DNA of 64,000 nt from Maribacter zhoushanensis (GCF_029350975.1 NZ_JARKMR010000006.1:78424-142423); one strand, 5' to 3'; shown: positions 46,001-56,323, numbered from the stretch's first letter. The notes: generated from the letters alone by a model not told the origin. A program made the numbers and translations.

Positions 46001-47300
46001 AGATGCTAAAACGGGTATTACTTTAAGTACAAGTAATATACCTTATGGTTCTCAATTATTTGTTAAGAACGGAGCTAAGGTTACTAAAGGCGATGTGATT
46101 TGTTCTTGGGATCCATATAACGGTGTAATTGTTTCTGAATTCCCAGGTAAGATTGCTTACGAAAACATTGAGCAAGGTGTAACTTATCAAGTAGAAATTG
46201 ATGAACAGACCGGTTTCCAAGAGAAAGTGATTTCAGAATCTAGAAACAAGAAGTTGATTCCAACATTATTGATTCAAGATGCAAAAGGTGAAACTTTACG
46301 TTCTTATAACCTACCGGTAGGTTCTCACATTATGGTTGATGATGGAGATAAGATTAAAGAAGGTAAAACTTTGGTTAAGATTCCGCGTAAGTCTGCTAAG
46401 GCAGGTGATATTACTGGTGGTCTTCCAAGAGTTACTGAATTATTTGAAGCAAGAAATCCATCTAATCCAGCAGTAGTTTCTGAAATTGATGGTGTAGTTT
46501 CTTTTGGTAAGATTAAGAGAGGTAACAGAGAAATTATCATTGAATCTAAATTAGGTGAGGTGAAGAAATATCTTGTAAAACTTTCTAATCAAATCTTAGT
46601 TCAAGAAAATGATTATGTTAGAGCGGGTATGCCATTATCAGATGGTTCTATTACTCCAGAAGATATCTTGGCAATTAAAGGTCCATCAGCTGTACAACAG
46701 TACTTAGTAAATGAAGTGCAGGAAGTTTATAGATTACAAGGTGTGAAGATTAATGATAAGCACTTTGAAGTCGTTGTTAGACAAATGATGCGTAAAGTAA
46801 GAATTCAAGATCCAGGTGATACTATTTTCCTAGAGAATCAATTGATTCATAAAGATGATTTTATTAGAGAGAATGATGAAATCTTTGGTAAGAAAGTAGT
46901 AATGGAAGCGGGTGATTCTGACAACCTTAAACCAGGTCAAATTGTTACTCCTAGAGAGTTAAGAGATGAAAATTCTTTATTGAGACGTGGAGATAAGGCA
47001 TTGGTTGAAGCTAGAGATGCTGTTTCGGCAACTGCAACACCAATACTACAAGGTATTACTAGAGCATCGTTACAAACGAAATCATTTATTTCTGCTGCAT
47101 CGTTCCAAGAAACAACTAAAGTATTAAATGAGGCTGCTGTAAGTGGTAAGATTGATACATTAGAAGGTCTTAAGGAGAATGTTATTGTTGGTCATAAGAT
47201 TCCGGCTGGTACGGGTATGAGAGACTATGATAGCATAATCGTTGGCTCTAAGGAAGAATATGATGAAATAATGGCCAGAAAAGAGGCATTAAGATTCTAA
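43002..47300 (+). CDS. rpoC: RNA polymerase beta' subunit
   Basis: The protein has 1432 residues. The N-terminal zinc site ([19 protein letters not shown] then [11 protein letters not shown]) lies at about residues 57-90, and the catalytic magnesium loop [12 protein letters not shown] at about 473-484. The second zinc cluster is [16 protein letters not shown]. The bridge-helix/trigger region [16 protein letters not shown] is intact. It ends the operon at a terminator. Confidence 0.98.
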   Translation: MARIKDNNPVKRFDKISIGLASPESILAESRGEVLKPETINYRTHKPERDGLFCERIFGPVKDYECACGKYKRIRYRGIVCDRCGVEVTEKKVRRDRVGHINLVVPVAHIWYFRSLPNKIGYLLGLPSKKLDMIIYYERYVVIQPGIAKGPEGEEIQKMDFLTEEEYLNIIDTIPQENQYLEDSDPNKFIAKMGAECLIDLLGRINLKELSFELRHKANTETSKQRKTEALKRLQVVEALRESQENRENEPEWMIMKVIPVIPPELRPLVPLDGGRFATSDLNDLYRRVIIRNNRLKRLVEIKAPEVILRNEKRMLQEAVDSLFDNTRKASAVKTESNRPLKSLSDSLKGKQGRFRQNLLGKRVDYSARSVIVVGPELNLYECGLPKDMAAELYKPFVIRKLIERGIVKTVKSAKKIIDKKEPVVWDILENVLKGHPVLLNRAPTLHRLGIQAFQPKLIEGKAIRLHPLACTAFNADFDGDQMAVHLPLGPEAILEAQLLMLASQNILNPANGSPITVPSQDMVLGLYYMTKERKSTPEVPIIGEGLTFYSAEEVEIAFNEGMVNLNAGIKVRAKDFNEEGELVYKIIPTTVGRVLFNNHVPEEAGFINQVLNKKALRNIIGDILAVTSVPVTAAFLDKIKTMGYEFAFKGGLSFSLGDIIIPAEKMDMIGEANVQVDGIMSNYNMGLITNNERYNQVIDVWTSTNAQLTELAMKRIREDQQGFNSVYMMLDSGARGSKEQIRQLTGMRGLMAKPKKSTAGGGEIIENPILSNFKEGLSILEYFISTHGARKGLADTALKTADAGYLTRRLVDVSQDVIINTEDCGTLRGVEVQALKKNEEIVESLGERILGRVSLHDVYNPMTEELVLQAGQQIMEADVKRVEASPIEKIEVRSALTCEAEKGICAKCYGRNLSTNKMVQRGEAVGVVAAQSIGEPGTQLTLRTFHVGGIAGNISEDNKLEVRFSGIAEIEDLRTVTGEGSDGNPAEIVISRTSEIKVVDAKTGITLSTSNIPYGSQLFVKNGAKVTKGDVICSWDPYNGVIVSEFPGKIAYENIEQGVTYQVEIDEQTGFQEKVISESRNKKLIPTLLIQDAKGETLRSYNLPVGSHIMVDDGDKIKEGKTLVKIPRKSAKAGDITGGLPRVTELFEARNPSNPAVVSEIDGVVSFGKIKRGNREIIIESKLGEVKKYLVKLSNQILVQENDYVRAGMPLSDGSITPEDILAIKGPSAVQQYLVNEVQEVYRLQGVKINDKHFEVVVRQMMRKVRIQDPGDTIFLENQLIHKDDFIRENDEIFGKKVVMEAGDSDNLKPGQIVTPRELRDENSLLRRGDKALVEARDAVSATATPILQGITRASLQTKSFISAASFQETTKVLNEAAVSGKIDTLEGLKENVIVGHKIPAGTGMRDYDSIIVGSKEEYDEIMARKEALRF

Positions 47301-47309
47301 ATTAATAGT

Positions 47310-47341
47310 AACCCTCAAATTTTATTTGGGGGTTATTTTTT
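47310..47341 (+). terminator. Terminator after rpoC
   Basis: AACCCTCAAAT-TTT-ATTTGGGGGTT (11 bp with one T-G) and a T-rich tail. Confidence 0.8.
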
Positions 47342-47356
47342 TAATAAAATTATAGT

Positions 47357-47671
47357 ATGAGTGACAATAAAAATCCGAATCAAAAACAAATAAATATTGA
47401 ATTGGATGAGAAGATGGCAGAGGGAATTTATTCTAATCTAGCTATTATTAATCATTCAGTTTCTGAATTTGTAGTTGATTTTATTAGTATGATGCCAGGA
47501 GCACCAAAGGCAAAGGTTAAAAGTAGAATTATACTTACCCCGCAACATGCTAAAAAGTTTCTAAAAGCATTAAACGATAATGTGCAAAGGTTTGAGAAAG
47601 CCAATGGAACTATAAAAGATTATGAACAACCATCAATACCAATGAATTTTGGTCCTACCGGTGAAGCATAA
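47357..47671 (+). CDS. DUF3467 protein
   Basis: This 104-residue protein has the family pattern INIELDEKMAEGIYSNLAIINHSVSEFVVDFISMMPGAPKAKVKSRIILTPQHAKKFLKAL. It is small and cytoplasmic, probably a helix-turn protein of ribbon fold; the function is not known. It lies 56 bp behind rpoC across a terminator, a position conserved in Bacteroidota to my knowledge, so read-through from rpoC is plausible. Confidence 0.88.
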   Translation: MSDNKNPNQKQINIELDEKMAEGIYSNLAIINHSVSEFVVDFISMMPGAPKAKVKSRIILTPQHAKKFLKALNDNVQRFEKANGTIKDYEQPSIPMNFGPTGEA

Positions 47672-47675
47672 AAAA

Positions 47676-47706
47676 AAGCCCAACTTATAAGTTGGGCTTT
47701 TTTTTA
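47676..47706. terminator. Bidirectional terminator between DUF3467 and prfC
   Basis: AAGCCCAACTT-ATA-AGTTGGGCTT with A tracts before and T tracts after, between two convergent genes. It reaches into the prfC stop codon. Confidence 0.9.
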
Positions 47707-49293
47707 TTCAAATTCAGAGGTGAAATGAAACTTTACTGATGGATATTTTTGTTGAGTCATTTGTAAGGAGAATTGAGAATCCGCTAGAAATACTAATTGA
47801 CCCTTTTTATCTTTTGCTAAGAATTTCTGTTTCACACGTTCAAATTCTTTGAACTCATCTGTCTTTCTGTTTTCTGTGCCTACCCAACATGCTTTATGAA
47901 CATTAAAGTTCTCATAACTACATTTGGCTCCATATTCATGCTCAAGTCTGTATTGAATAACTTCAAATTGTAAAGCGCCAACAGTTCCAATAATTTTTCT
48001 ACCATTCAATTCTAGCGTAAATAACTGGGCCACACCTTCGTCCATTAATTGGTCTATACCTTTATTAAGCTGCTTAGACTTCATTGGGTCTGCATTATTA
48101 ATATATCTGAAATGTTCAGGAGAAAAGCTCGGAATACCTTTGTAATGAAGATTTTCACCTTCAGTTAGAGTGTCTCCGATTTTGAAATTTCCTGTATCAT
48201 GCAAGCCTACGATGTCTCCAGGATAAGAGAAATCTACTATCTCTTTCTTTTCTGCAAAAAATGCATTTGGACTAGAAAATTTTAACTTTTTGCCATTTCT
48301 AACATGTAGGTATGGTTTATTTCTTTCAAAAGTACCCGATACTATTTTTATAAATGCTAGTCTATCCCTGTGTTTAGGGTCCATGTTGGCATGAATTTTA
48401 AATACAAATCCGGTCATTGCCTTTTCTTCAGCTTCTACCAGCCGCTCTTCCGCATTTTTAGCACGTGGAGTAGGGGCGATTTGAACGAAGCAATCTAACA
48501 GCTCTCTAACTCCAAAATTATTTAGTGCAGAACCAAAGAAAACTGGTTGCTGATCACCTTTTAAATAAAGCTCTTTGTCGAAATTTGGGTAAACACCCCA
48601 AACTAAATCTAAATTATCTCTTAAGTCGGTGGCTGCTTTACTGCCTATAATATTGTCTAATTCCGGATTTGTTACATCATCAAATGCAATAGTTTCCTCG
48701 ATATTTTTTTTGCTATCACCGCTAAATAAATTGATATTCTTTTCGAAAATGTTGTAAATACCTTTAAAATCATACCCCATTCCAATAGGAAAACTCAAAG
48801 GAGTAACTGAAAGTCCTAGTTTCTGTTCTAATTCGTCTAATAGGTCAAAAGCATCTTGCCCTTCTCTATCTAATTTATTTATGAATACCAACATGGGTAT
48901 CTTTCGCATACGACATACTTCGACCAACTTTACGGTTTGCTCTTCAACACCTTTAGCAACATCTATTACAACTATAACACTATCGACAGCGGTTAAAGTT
49001 CTAAAAGTATCTTCGGCAAAATCTTTGTGACCAGGTGTGTCAAGAATGTTGATCTTTTTATCCTTATAATTAAAGGCAAGCACAGATGTGGCTACAGAAA
49101 TACCTCTTTGTCTTTCAATTTCCATGAAATCACTTGTGGCTGTTTTTTTAATTTTATTGTTTTTAACAGCTCCAGCTTCTTGAATTGCACCTCCAAATAG
49201 TAATAATTTTTCAGTTAAGGTAGTTTTACCCGCATCTGGGTGAGAAATTATACCGAAAGTTCGTCTGCGTGCTATTTCTTGCTTAAAGGTCAT
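47704..49293 (-). CDS. prfC: Peptide chain release factor 3
   Basis: The protein has 529 residues from the ATG at 49293; a TTG two codons upstream (49299) is less likely. This translational GTPase removes RF1/RF2 after termination. Motifs: FGIISHPDAGKTTLTEKLLL, RQRGISVATSVL, ILDTPGHKDFAEDT, FINKLDREG, and the RF3 C-terminal LEHEYGAKCSYENF. It is convergent with DUF3467. Confidence 0.96.
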   Translation of the reverse strand: MTFKQEIARRRTFGIISHPDAGKTTLTEKLLLFGGAIQEAGAVKNNKIKKTATSDFMEIERQRGISVATSVLAFNYKDKKINILDTPGHKDFAEDTFRTLTAVDSVIVVIDVAKGVEEQTVKLVEVCRMRKIPMLVFINKLDREGQDAFDLLDELEQKLGLSVTPLSFPIGMGYDFKGIYNIFEKNINLFSGDSKKNIEETIAFDDVTNPELDNIIGSKAATDLRDNLDLVWGVYPNFDKELYLKGDQQPVFFGSALNNFGVRELLDCFVQIAPTPRAKNAEERLVEAEEKAMTGFVFKIHANMDPKHRDRLAFIKIVSGTFERNKPYLHVRNGKKLKFSSPNAFFAEKKEIVDFSYPGDIVGLHDTGNFKIGDTLTEGENLHYKGIPSFSPEHFRYINNADPMKSKQLNKGIDQLMDEGVAQLFTLELNGRKIIGTVGALQFEVIQYRLEHEYGAKCSYENFNVHKACWVGTENRKTDEFKEFERVKQKFLAKDKKGQLVFLADSQFSLQMTQQKYPSVKFHFTSEFE

Positions 49294-49653
49294 ATTCAAA
49301 ATTTGTGCAAAAGTAATATAAATCTAATACTTAGTATCTAGTTCAATATGCTATAAATTTTATCTGTTAAATTTTGTAATAATTTAAAAATGAGTGTTTT
49401 AAAATTTATTTACCGTAAATGACATTATTAGAATTAAAATCGGATAGTCTTTTATTCCTTTTGTAACGTATTTAATATTGAAAGGTTAAATATTCTTAAT
49501 GAATTAACCTTCGTTTTTTGCAGATTACCCCTTTATTTCCTTGGTTAATCGAAAAAGAATTTGACTTAATTTAATTATAACATATCTTAGCAGCGTTAAT
49601 TAAGATAGCCCCAATTTCTTATAACGAACTAAAATAAAACACTGCCAAATGCC
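49294..49653. other. Non-coding gap with a candidate promoter for the surface-protein operon
   Basis: No gene is seen. On the plus strand TTG at 49561-49563 and TATCTTAG at 49583-49590, 19 bp apart, resemble the -33/-7 pair with one mismatch (TAnnTTTG). This lies about 63 bp before the first ATG. The rest is AT-rich (runs such as AATTTAATTATAA). Confidence 0.4.
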
Positions 49654-52600
49654 ATGGTGATTAGTAAAACACTAACACTTATGGGTAAAATTACTTTTTT
49701 TAAAATAAACGGTTTATGTACCGGTAGATTTTCTTATTTATTTACATTTTCAATTCTAATCTTTTTTGGAGCATTAGGTTCTGCTAACGAAACAAAGGAT
49801 TTCAACAATGTATTAGATTACGTAATGCAATCTGTTGAGGATGTTGATAAGGATAATGATGGAATTTTAGATTCTGTAGAAGATCAAAATGAAGATGGAG
49901 ATGGAAATTATCTTACAAATCCTTCTGATAGAGATGGCGATGGTATTCCAAATTATTTAGATATAGATTCGGATGGAGATGGAATACTTGATAATTACGA
50001 AGGTCAGCGTACTTCTGATTTTGTGCCTTCTTCAGGTATAGATGATAATAATAACGGTCTTGATGATGTCTATGAAGGAGCTTATGGATTTGGGATAATT
50101 CCAATTAATTCAGATAAAGCTGCGATAGTTGATTTTTTAGATTTTGATTCTGATATAGATGGTATAAGGGATAATGTAGAATCTCAACCATATTTGGAAT
50201 ATGTTGCTCCTTCGGGACTTGATCTTAATCAAAACGGACTTGATGATGTTTATGAAGGAAGTTTTGGTTTTGGGATAATTCCAATCAATTCAGATTCAGA
50301 TTCATATCCTGATTATAGAGATTTTGATTCTGATAATGATGGAATTAAAGATAAGGTTGAGGCTCAGACTTCCGAAGGTTATATACCTCCGGTAGGTGAT
50401 AATGATAACAATGGTATAGATGATTCTTATGAAAGCGGTTTGAGTCCTATTGATACTGATGGAGACGGTATACCAGATTTTCATGATATTGATTCTGATA
50501 ATGATGGAATTTTAGATAATTATGAAGCCCAATCTACATCCGGATATATTGCACCTGATGGTATTGATAGCACTCGTGATGGTCTGGATGAAGTATATGG
50601 TCAAGGTGGTATAGAGCCACAATACAGTGCTGATGGTGATACTAAGCCAGATTATAGGGATATAGATTCTGATAATGATGGTATTCCAGATAACATTGAA
50701 GGTCAGTTAACTGATGGTTATATTTCTCCCTCAGGATTGGATAGTGATAAAGATGGTCTTGATGATGCATATGAAGGTTCCGGTAATGAAGGGATTGACA
50801 TGGTCAATACGGATACAGACGAAGAGCCAGATTACAGAGATCTTGATAGTGACAATGATTTGGTTTTCGATAATAACGAAGGCAACGATTTCAACTTTGA
50901 CGGAATCCCTGACCAGACCTTTACCGGTGTAGATACGGATGGTGATGGACTTGACGACGGTTACGAAGGATCCGATGTGAACGATGGTTTCGACGTTAAC
51001 GATGAGATAAACGATCCGGCGAACGACTTGCCTGATACCGATGGTACTGAGGATGTAAATTACCGTGACCTTGATGACGATGGCGATGGTATTGATACAT
51101 CGGACGAGGACGCCAACAATGATGGCGACCCTACCAATGACGATAGCGATAATGATGGTATTCCTGATTATTTAGATCCTGATAATAATACCGGTACTGA
51201 TGACGGATTGGATACCGATGGGGATGGTGTACCTGATTCAGTAGATTTAGATGATGATAACGATGGTATTTTAGATGTAGTCGAGGAAAGCTGTTCAACG
51301 GGAGTTAGGATAAGTTTTGAAAATGACAACGAAGGTTGGATAGGAGACAATCTTAATACTGGTTCTGATTTAGGTCCATTTATGGTTCATTCAACAGAAT
51401 TATTTACCAATGAGGGTTGTACTATGGACATTGTGCCAGAGTTCTTCAACGGCAATTTTATAATGATGAGCGATCCTGTAGGAGGGGATATGTTTGTAGA
51501 AAGTCCAGATAACCTGAACTTACAAATTTCCGATCCTTTAGGGAAAAAATTGTCTTTTTATTGGATTGATGGTACTCCTGATGGAATTGGACCTCAACAG
51601 GCTGTTGCGGGTTCAATGCAAATAATCTTACAAGGTTCGGGCATTTTGGTTGAAAGTACTTTTAATGTAGAAGGACTATCCAATTCCGGTCAATGGGAGT
51701 TGATTGAAATAGAATTGACTGATAATTTATGGAGTGGAAGTGAAAGTGATTTGGTCCAGGTCTTGCAAGATTTGGATAAGATTGAACTACAGATAGAGTC
51801 AATTAACGGTAGGGAGTTCTCTGCGGGTTGGAGTTGTGAAAACGGTGAGTATTATGCTTTGGCCGATTTTAGAATTGGATGTGAGGAAAATGATACGGAT
51901 GGTGACGGAATACCTAATCGTCTTGATATCGATAGTGACGATGATGGCATTCCGGATAACGTAGAGGCCCAAACGACCGATGGTTACATTGCCCCTAACG
52001 AGGACGATGCTGCAACTTATGCATCTAATAATGGCGTCAACAGTGCATATCCTGACGGACTTACACCTGTGAATACGGATGGTGCCGATAATGAGGATTA
52101 TATTGATTTGGACAGTGACAATGATTTGGTTTTCGATAATAACGAAGGCAACGATTTCAACTTTGACGGAATCCCTGACCAGACCTTTACCGGTGTAGAT
52201 ACGGATGGTGATGGACTTGACGACGGTTACGAAGGATCCGATGTGAACGATGGTTTCGACGTTAACGATGAGATAAACGATCCGGCGAACGACTTGCCTG
52301 ATACGGATGGAACGGAGGATGTAAATTACCGTGACCTTGATGACGATGGCGATGGTATTGATACACCGGACGAGGACGCTAACAATGATGGCGACCCTAC
52401 CAATGACGATAGCGATAATGATGGTATTCCTGATTATTTAGATCCTGATACGATACCTATGGAAGATTTAGATGTAATTGATGATTTCGTATCTACTCCA
52501 TTAGACACTCCAATAGAAATAGCTATTCTTGATAATGATTTTGGAATACCTGCAGATGGAACGTTAACTGTAACCGATCCATCAAATGGTACTATTGAAA

Positions 52601-53376
52601 TTAACGATGGAGGAACTCCTGATGATATTTCTGACGATAGTATTATTTATACTCCAAATGATGGATTCGAAGGAACTGAAACAATAGAGTATACCGTTTG
52701 TGATGCAGAAGGAAATTGCGATACTGCTACTGTAACTATAACCGTAGGAGAGCCTGTTGCACTTGATGTGGTAAATGATTTCGTAACCACTCCATTAGAC
52801 ACTCCGATAGAGATAGATATCTTAGATAATGATTTTGGAATACCTACAGATGGAACGTTAACTGTAACTGAACCATCAAATGGGACTATTGAAATTAACG
52901 ATGGAGGAACACCTGATGATATTTCTGACGATACTATCTTTTATACGCCAAATGATGGATTCGAAGGAACGGAAACAATAGAGTATACCGTTTGTGATGC
53001 AGAAGGGAATTGCGATACGGCGACCGTAGAAATATTAGTTGTAGATAATGATTCTACAGAAGCTGATGATAGTCCTATCGAGGTCAATCAAATGGTTACT
53101 CCAAATGGTGATGGTAAAAATGAATTTTTATTTATAAGAGGAGTAGATAAGATTCGTAGCAGTACTTTGAAGATTTTTAACAGATGGGGTGTTGCGGTTT
53201 ACGAGGGTGAAAATTATAATAATCAAAATAACGTATTTGACGGAAGATCAAGAGGAAGGTCTACATTAAGTACAGATGATTATCTTCCTGCCGGAATTTA
53301 TTTCTATATATTTGATTATACTACCTTTGAAGGAGAAAGTAAAGTTGATAGTGAATATCTGTATATTAGTAGATAA
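49654..53376 (+). CDS. T9SS type-B exported calcium-repeat surface protein
   Basis: The protein has 1240 residues. An N-terminal signal peptide (from the second ATG, 49681: MGKITFFKINGLCTGRFSYL, cleavage after about GALGSAN) precedes about 500 residues of thrombospondin type-3-like Asp repeats (DxDxDGIxD). A laminin-B-like beta-sandwich of about 200 residues (546-745, starting GVRISFENDNEGW) interrupts them. Further Asp repeats and two 98-residue cadherin/Ig-like units follow (about 939-1130; DFVxTPLDTPIEIxILDNDFGIP). The C-terminal domain is T9SS type B (VTPNGDGKNEFLFIRG ... LKIFNRWGVAVYEGEN ... LPAGIYFYIFDY). It should be exported by the T9SS to the surface and bind calcium. The next two genes look like its SprF and OmpA partners. 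Confidence 0.92.
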   Translation: MVISKTLTLMGKITFFKINGLCTGRFSYLFTFSILIFFGALGSANETKDFNNVLDYVMQSVEDVDKDNDGILDSVEDQNEDGDGNYLTNPSDRDGDGIPNYLDIDSDGDGILDNYEGQRTSDFVPSSGIDDNNNGLDDVYEGAYGFGIIPINSDKAAIVDFLDFDSDIDGIRDNVESQPYLEYVAPSGLDLNQNGLDDVYEGSFGFGIIPINSDSDSYPDYRDFDSDNDGIKDKVEAQTSEGYIPPVGDNDNNGIDDSYESGLSPIDTDGDGIPDFHDIDSDNDGILDNYEAQSTSGYIAPDGIDSTRDGLDEVYGQGGIEPQYSADGDTKPDYRDIDSDNDGIPDNIEGQLTDGYISPSGLDSDKDGLDDAYEGSGNEGIDMVNTDTDEEPDYRDLDSDNDLVFDNNEGNDFNFDGIPDQTFTGVDTDGDGLDDGYEGSDVNDGFDVNDEINDPANDLPDTDGTEDVNYRDLDDDGDGIDTSDEDANNDGDPTNDDSDNDGIPDYLDPDNNTGTDDGLDTDGDGVPDSVDLDDDNDGILDVVEESCSTGVRISFENDNEGWIGDNLNTGSDLGPFMVHSTELFTNEGCTMDIVPEFFNGNFIMMSDPVGGDMFVESPDNLNLQISDPLGKKLSFYWIDGTPDGIGPQQAVAGSMQIILQGSGILVESTFNVEGLSNSGQWELIEIELTDNLWSGSESDLVQVLQDLDKIELQIESINGREFSAGWSCENGEYYALADFRIGCEENDTDGDGIPNRLDIDSDDDGIPDNVEAQTTDGYIAPNEDDAATYASNNGVNSAYPDGLTPVNTDGADNEDYIDLDSDNDLVFDNNEGNDFNFDGIPDQTFTGVDTDGDGLDDGYEGSDVNDGFDVNDEINDPANDLPDTDGTEDVNYRDLDDDGDGIDTPDEDANNDGDPTNDDSDNDGIPDYLDPDTIPMEDLDVIDDFVSTPLDTPIEIAILDNDFGIPADGTLTVTDPSNGTIEINDGGTPDDISDDSIIYTPNDGFEGTETIEYTVCDAEGNCDTATVTITVGEPVALDVVNDFVTTPLDTPIEIDILDNDFGIPTDGTLTVTEPSNGTIEINDGGTPDDISDDTIFYTPNDGFEGTETIEYTVCDAEGNCDTATVEILVVDNDSTEADDSPIEVNQMVTPNGDGKNEFLFIRGVDKIRSSTLKIFNRWGVAVYEGENYNNQNNVFDGRSRGRSTLSTDDYLPAGIYFYIFDYTTFEGESKVDSEYLYISR
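50851..51184 (+). repeat. Intragenic 334-bp repeat, copy 1
   Basis: Almost identical to 52117-52450 at an offset of 1266 bp (422 codons), in frame. It encodes the segment NDLVFDNNEGNDFNFDGIPD and on to DSDNDGIPDYLDPD. Only a few silent changes and one Ser/Pro change are seen. Confidence 0.9.
52117..52450 (+). repeat. Intragenic 334-bp repeat, copy 2
   Basis: Partner of 50851-51184. The two copies flank the laminin-like domain. The region contains GACGACGGTTACGAAGGATC and similar codons that are more GC-rich than the surrounding gene. Confidence 0.9.
52471..53043 (+). repeat. Two tandem 98-residue cadherin/Ig-like units
   Basis: 52471-52764 and 52765 onward, offset 294 bp. Protein and DNA are both highly similar (GTLTVTDPSNGTIEINDGGT ... 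DGFEGTETIEYTVCDAEGNC). Confidence 0.85.
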
Positions 53377-53389
53377 TAGTTTATAACAT

Positions 53390-54343
53390 ATGAATTTTAA
53401 AAATAAGTTTTTATTTCTGTTCGGAGGTTTACTAGTAATTTGTAGTAGTGCTATTGCCCAACAAGACGCACAGTATACACAGTACATGTATAATACTATG
53501 AGTATTAATCCTGCATATGCTGGCTCTAGGGGTCAATTAAGTATCACGGGTTTGTATAGATCTCAGTGGGTTGGTTTAGAAGGTGCCCCAAAAACACAAA
53601 CTTTAAATATTCAATCACCTATTAGAAATAGTAAACTTGGTTATGGAGTTTCTATTGTTAATGATGAGATTGGTAATGGAGTTGTTCAAGAGACGTATTT
53701 TGATATCGTATTATCATATACTATTGATGTGTCTGCAGAAGGTAAACTTTCCTTTGGTTTAAAAGGTGGTGGTAATTTATTGAATTTAGACTTCAATCAG
53801 CTTCGAAATTTTGATGATGAAGTTGTAAGCTCTGATAATATAGAAAATAGATTTTCTCCTAATGTAGGAGTAGGTATATATTATCACTCTAATAAGTTTT
53901 ACGCTGGGCTATCGGCCCCTAATTTATTTGAAACTGAGCATTTTGATAATTCTCAGAGAGATGCCAACAGTACCCAGTTTTTATCTAAAGACAGAATTAA
54001 TTTTTATTTAATTACAGGTTACGTTTTTGATTTAAACGGAAATTTAAAATTTAAGCCCGCTTTATTGACTAAAGTTGTTGGAGGGGCTCCACTACAGGTT
54101 GATTTTTCTGCGAATTTTATGTTTAATGAAAAATTTACTTTTGGTGCAGCTTATAGATGGGATGCTGCGGTAAGCGCATTGGCAGGATTCCAAATCTCAG
54201 ACCAATTTATGATAGGTTTAGCATACGATAGGGAAACAACAGATTTGGGAGGAACTCAATTTAACGATGGTTCTTTTGAGGTTCTTTTAAGATATGATTT
54301 GGTAAAATCTTATCAAAAATTGGTTTCACCACGCTTCTTCTAA
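53390..54343 (+). CDS. PorP/SprF-family type IX secretion membrane protein
   Basis: The protein has 317 residues. A signal peptide ends at about residue 25 (SSAIAQQDAQYTQYMYN). The family pattern QDAQYTQYMYNTMSINPAYAGSRGQLSITGLYRSQWVGLEGAPKTQTLN is diagnostic, and the rest is a predicted outer-membrane beta-barrel. In F. johnsoniae SprF is needed for surface display of SprB, the gene directly before it. The gene is 13 bp after the type-B surface protein, so it is probably its dedicated partner. Confidence 0.92.
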   Translation: MNFKNKFLFLFGGLLVICSSAIAQQDAQYTQYMYNTMSINPAYAGSRGQLSITGLYRSQWVGLEGAPKTQTLNIQSPIRNSKLGYGVSIVNDEIGNGVVQETYFDIVLSYTIDVSAEGKLSFGLKGGGNLLNLDFNQLRNFDDEVVSSDNIENRFSPNVGVGIYYHSNKFYAGLSAPNLFETEHFDNSQRDANSTQFLSKDRINFYLITGYVFDLNGNLKFKPALLTKVVGGAPLQVDFSANFMFNEKFTFGAAYRWDAAVSALAGFQISDQFMIGLAYDRETTDLGGTQFNDGSFEVLLRYDLVKSYQKLVSPRFF

Positions 54344-54358
54344 AAGATATACATATTT

Positions 54359-56299
54359 ATGAAACATAGATTTAAGTTTGTAATATTATTAGTACTAATC
54401 TTTCAAGGAGTAGTGCAGGCTCAAGAGCGCTTAATCGAAAAGGGTAATGAAGAGTTTGAATCTTATTCTTTTAGTCCGGCTATAGATATCTATAAAAGGG
54501 TTTTAGATAAAGGCTATGTGTCGGCTGATTTATTAAAGAAATTAGCCAATTCTTACTATTATAATGCAGATTATAAAGAAGCCGCTGAAACATACAAACA
54601 TCTTGTTACTGATTATTCTGATGATGTCAGTGTTGAAGATTATTTTAAATATGCACAGTCACTAAAATCTTTAGGTGATTACGATTCCTCTACTCAGGTA
54701 ATGAACAAGTTCATTCAACTTACAAAAAGTGATGGACGTGCTAGTGCATTTAATGAAGATCGTGATTTTATGGCAGAAATAGAGGAGAATTCAGGTAGGT
54801 ATAATTTAGGACCTTTTGAATATAATTCTCCTTATTCAGATTTTGCACCTTCCTTTTATAAAGAAGGATTAATTTTTTCTTCTGATAGGGATACAGGTAA
54901 TTTTGCAAGATACCGTCACACATGGAATGCAAAAGACTTTTTAGATTTATATGAAGTAAATGCAGATAGTTCATCGATTGATCATGTAAAAAAATTAGAT
55001 GAAAATATAAATACACGCTATCACGAATCTACATCCGTAGTTACAAAAGATGGTCAGACAATGTATTTTACACGAAATAACTCTGTAAAGAGAAAAACGG
55101 TAAAGGATGATAAAGGTATTGTTAGGTTAAAGATTTTAAGAGCAGTATTAACCGATGAAGGTGTATGGGGAGAAGTAGAAGAACTACCATTTAATAGTGA
55201 TTCTTACTCGGTGGCCAATCCTGCATTAAGTCCTGATGAGAAAATTTTATATTTTGCTTCTGATATGCCGGGCACATTGGGAGGTTCAGATTTATTTATG
55301 GTTACTATCAATGAAGACCGTTCTTTTGGTACACCTGAGAATTTAGGTTCTAATATTAATACAGAGGCAAGGGAAACCTTCCCATTTGTAACAACAGAAG
55401 AGATTCTTTATTTTTCATCAGACGGTCATCCTGGTCTTGGTGGTTTAGATGTGTTTGCAACCAATATAAAGAGGAAAGATTTTAGTGGAAAAGTTTTAAA
55501 TGTTGGCAAACCTGTGAATAGTAACACAGATGACTTTACATTTATTTTTGATGAGGAATTAAGAACTGGTTATGTTGCAAGTAATCGAGAGGAAGGTATG
55601 GGTTATGATGATATTTATAGCTTTACAGAAACACGACCTTTAGTTTTTGATTGTTTACAGAAGGTGAATGGTACTGTTAGGGATAAAATTTCTAATGAAG
55701 TTTTAATAGGCGCTACAATAAAAGTTATAGATGATAATAACGAAGAATTGTTATCTACGACTACTGATTCTGACGGTAACTACACTCTTGAATTGGATTG
55801 TAACAAAGGAAACTTTGTAAGGGCTTTAATGGAAGGTTATGTGCCGTTTGAAGAGTATATTGGTGTTTCAGATGGAAAGCCGAAGATTATAGACTTTTAT
55901 CTTGAAAGAGAAAATATAACTGCAGGTTTTGGAGATGATTTATCTAAACTACTTCAACTAAGTACTATCTATTTTGATTTTGATAAATACAATATTAGAA
56001 AAGATTCTGAGGTTGAAATTGAAAAGGTAATTGCTGCAATGGAAAAATATCCTAGTTTAAAATTAAAGGTTAATGCTCATACAGATAGTAGAGGTACTGA
56101 AGCTTATAATTTATGGTTGTCAGATAAAAGAGCTGAATCAACAGTTAACTATATGATTAAAGAGGGTATTTCAAAAGATAGATTAACTAGCGAAGGATTT
56201 GGTGAATCTGAATTGTTGAACGATTGTTCTGATGGTGTAAAATGTTCTGCCGCTCAACATGATATTAACAGAAGATCAGAGTTCATTATAGTAGAATAA
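54359..56299 (+). CDS. OmpA-family protein with TPR, PD40 and carboxypeptidase-regulatory-like domains
   Basis: The protein has 646 residues with a signal peptide (MKHRFKFVILLVLIFQGVVQAQ). Order: TPR-like helices (about 25-130), WD40-like/PD40 beta-propeller repeats (about 150-410, LSPDEKILYFASDMPGTLGGSDLF), and a CarboxypepD_reg-like sandwich (about 435-520). The C-terminal OmpA domain (about 535-646) has YFDFDKYNIRKDSEVEIEKV and NAHTDSRGTEAYNLWLSDKRAE, the peptidoglycan-binding motif. It lies 15 bp after the PorP/SprF gene. This trio (surface protein, SprF, OmpA) is a known T9SS gliding/adhesion arrangement. A terminator follows. Confidence 0.92.
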   Translation: MKHRFKFVILLVLIFQGVVQAQERLIEKGNEEFESYSFSPAIDIYKRVLDKGYVSADLLKKLANSYYYNADYKEAAETYKHLVTDYSDDVSVEDYFKYAQSLKSLGDYDSSTQVMNKFIQLTKSDGRASAFNEDRDFMAEIEENSGRYNLGPFEYNSPYSDFAPSFYKEGLIFSSDRDTGNFARYRHTWNAKDFLDLYEVNADSSSIDHVKKLDENINTRYHESTSVVTKDGQTMYFTRNNSVKRKTVKDDKGIVRLKILRAVLTDEGVWGEVEELPFNSDSYSVANPALSPDEKILYFASDMPGTLGGSDLFMVTINEDRSFGTPENLGSNINTEARETFPFVTTEEILYFSSDGHPGLGGLDVFATNIKRKDFSGKVLNVGKPVNSNTDDFTFIFDEELRTGYVASNREEGMGYDDIYSFTETRPLVFDCLQKVNGTVRDKISNEVLIGATIKVIDDNNEELLSTTTDSDGNYTLELDCNKGNFVRALMEGYVPFEEYIGVSDGKPKIIDFYLERENITAGFGDDLSKLLQLSTIYFDFDKYNIRKDSEVEIEKVIAAMEKYPSLKLKVNAHTDSRGTEAYNLWLSDKRAESTVNYMIKEGISKDRLTSEGFGESELLNDCSDGVKCSAAQHDINRRSEFIIVE

Positions 56300-56323
56300 T
56301 ATAATTTTAATTTTAGAAAAAAA

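Noticed and set aside
49291..49299. TTG at 49299 as start of prfC
   Set aside because: The ATG two codons later starts the standard MTFKQEIARRR N-terminus.
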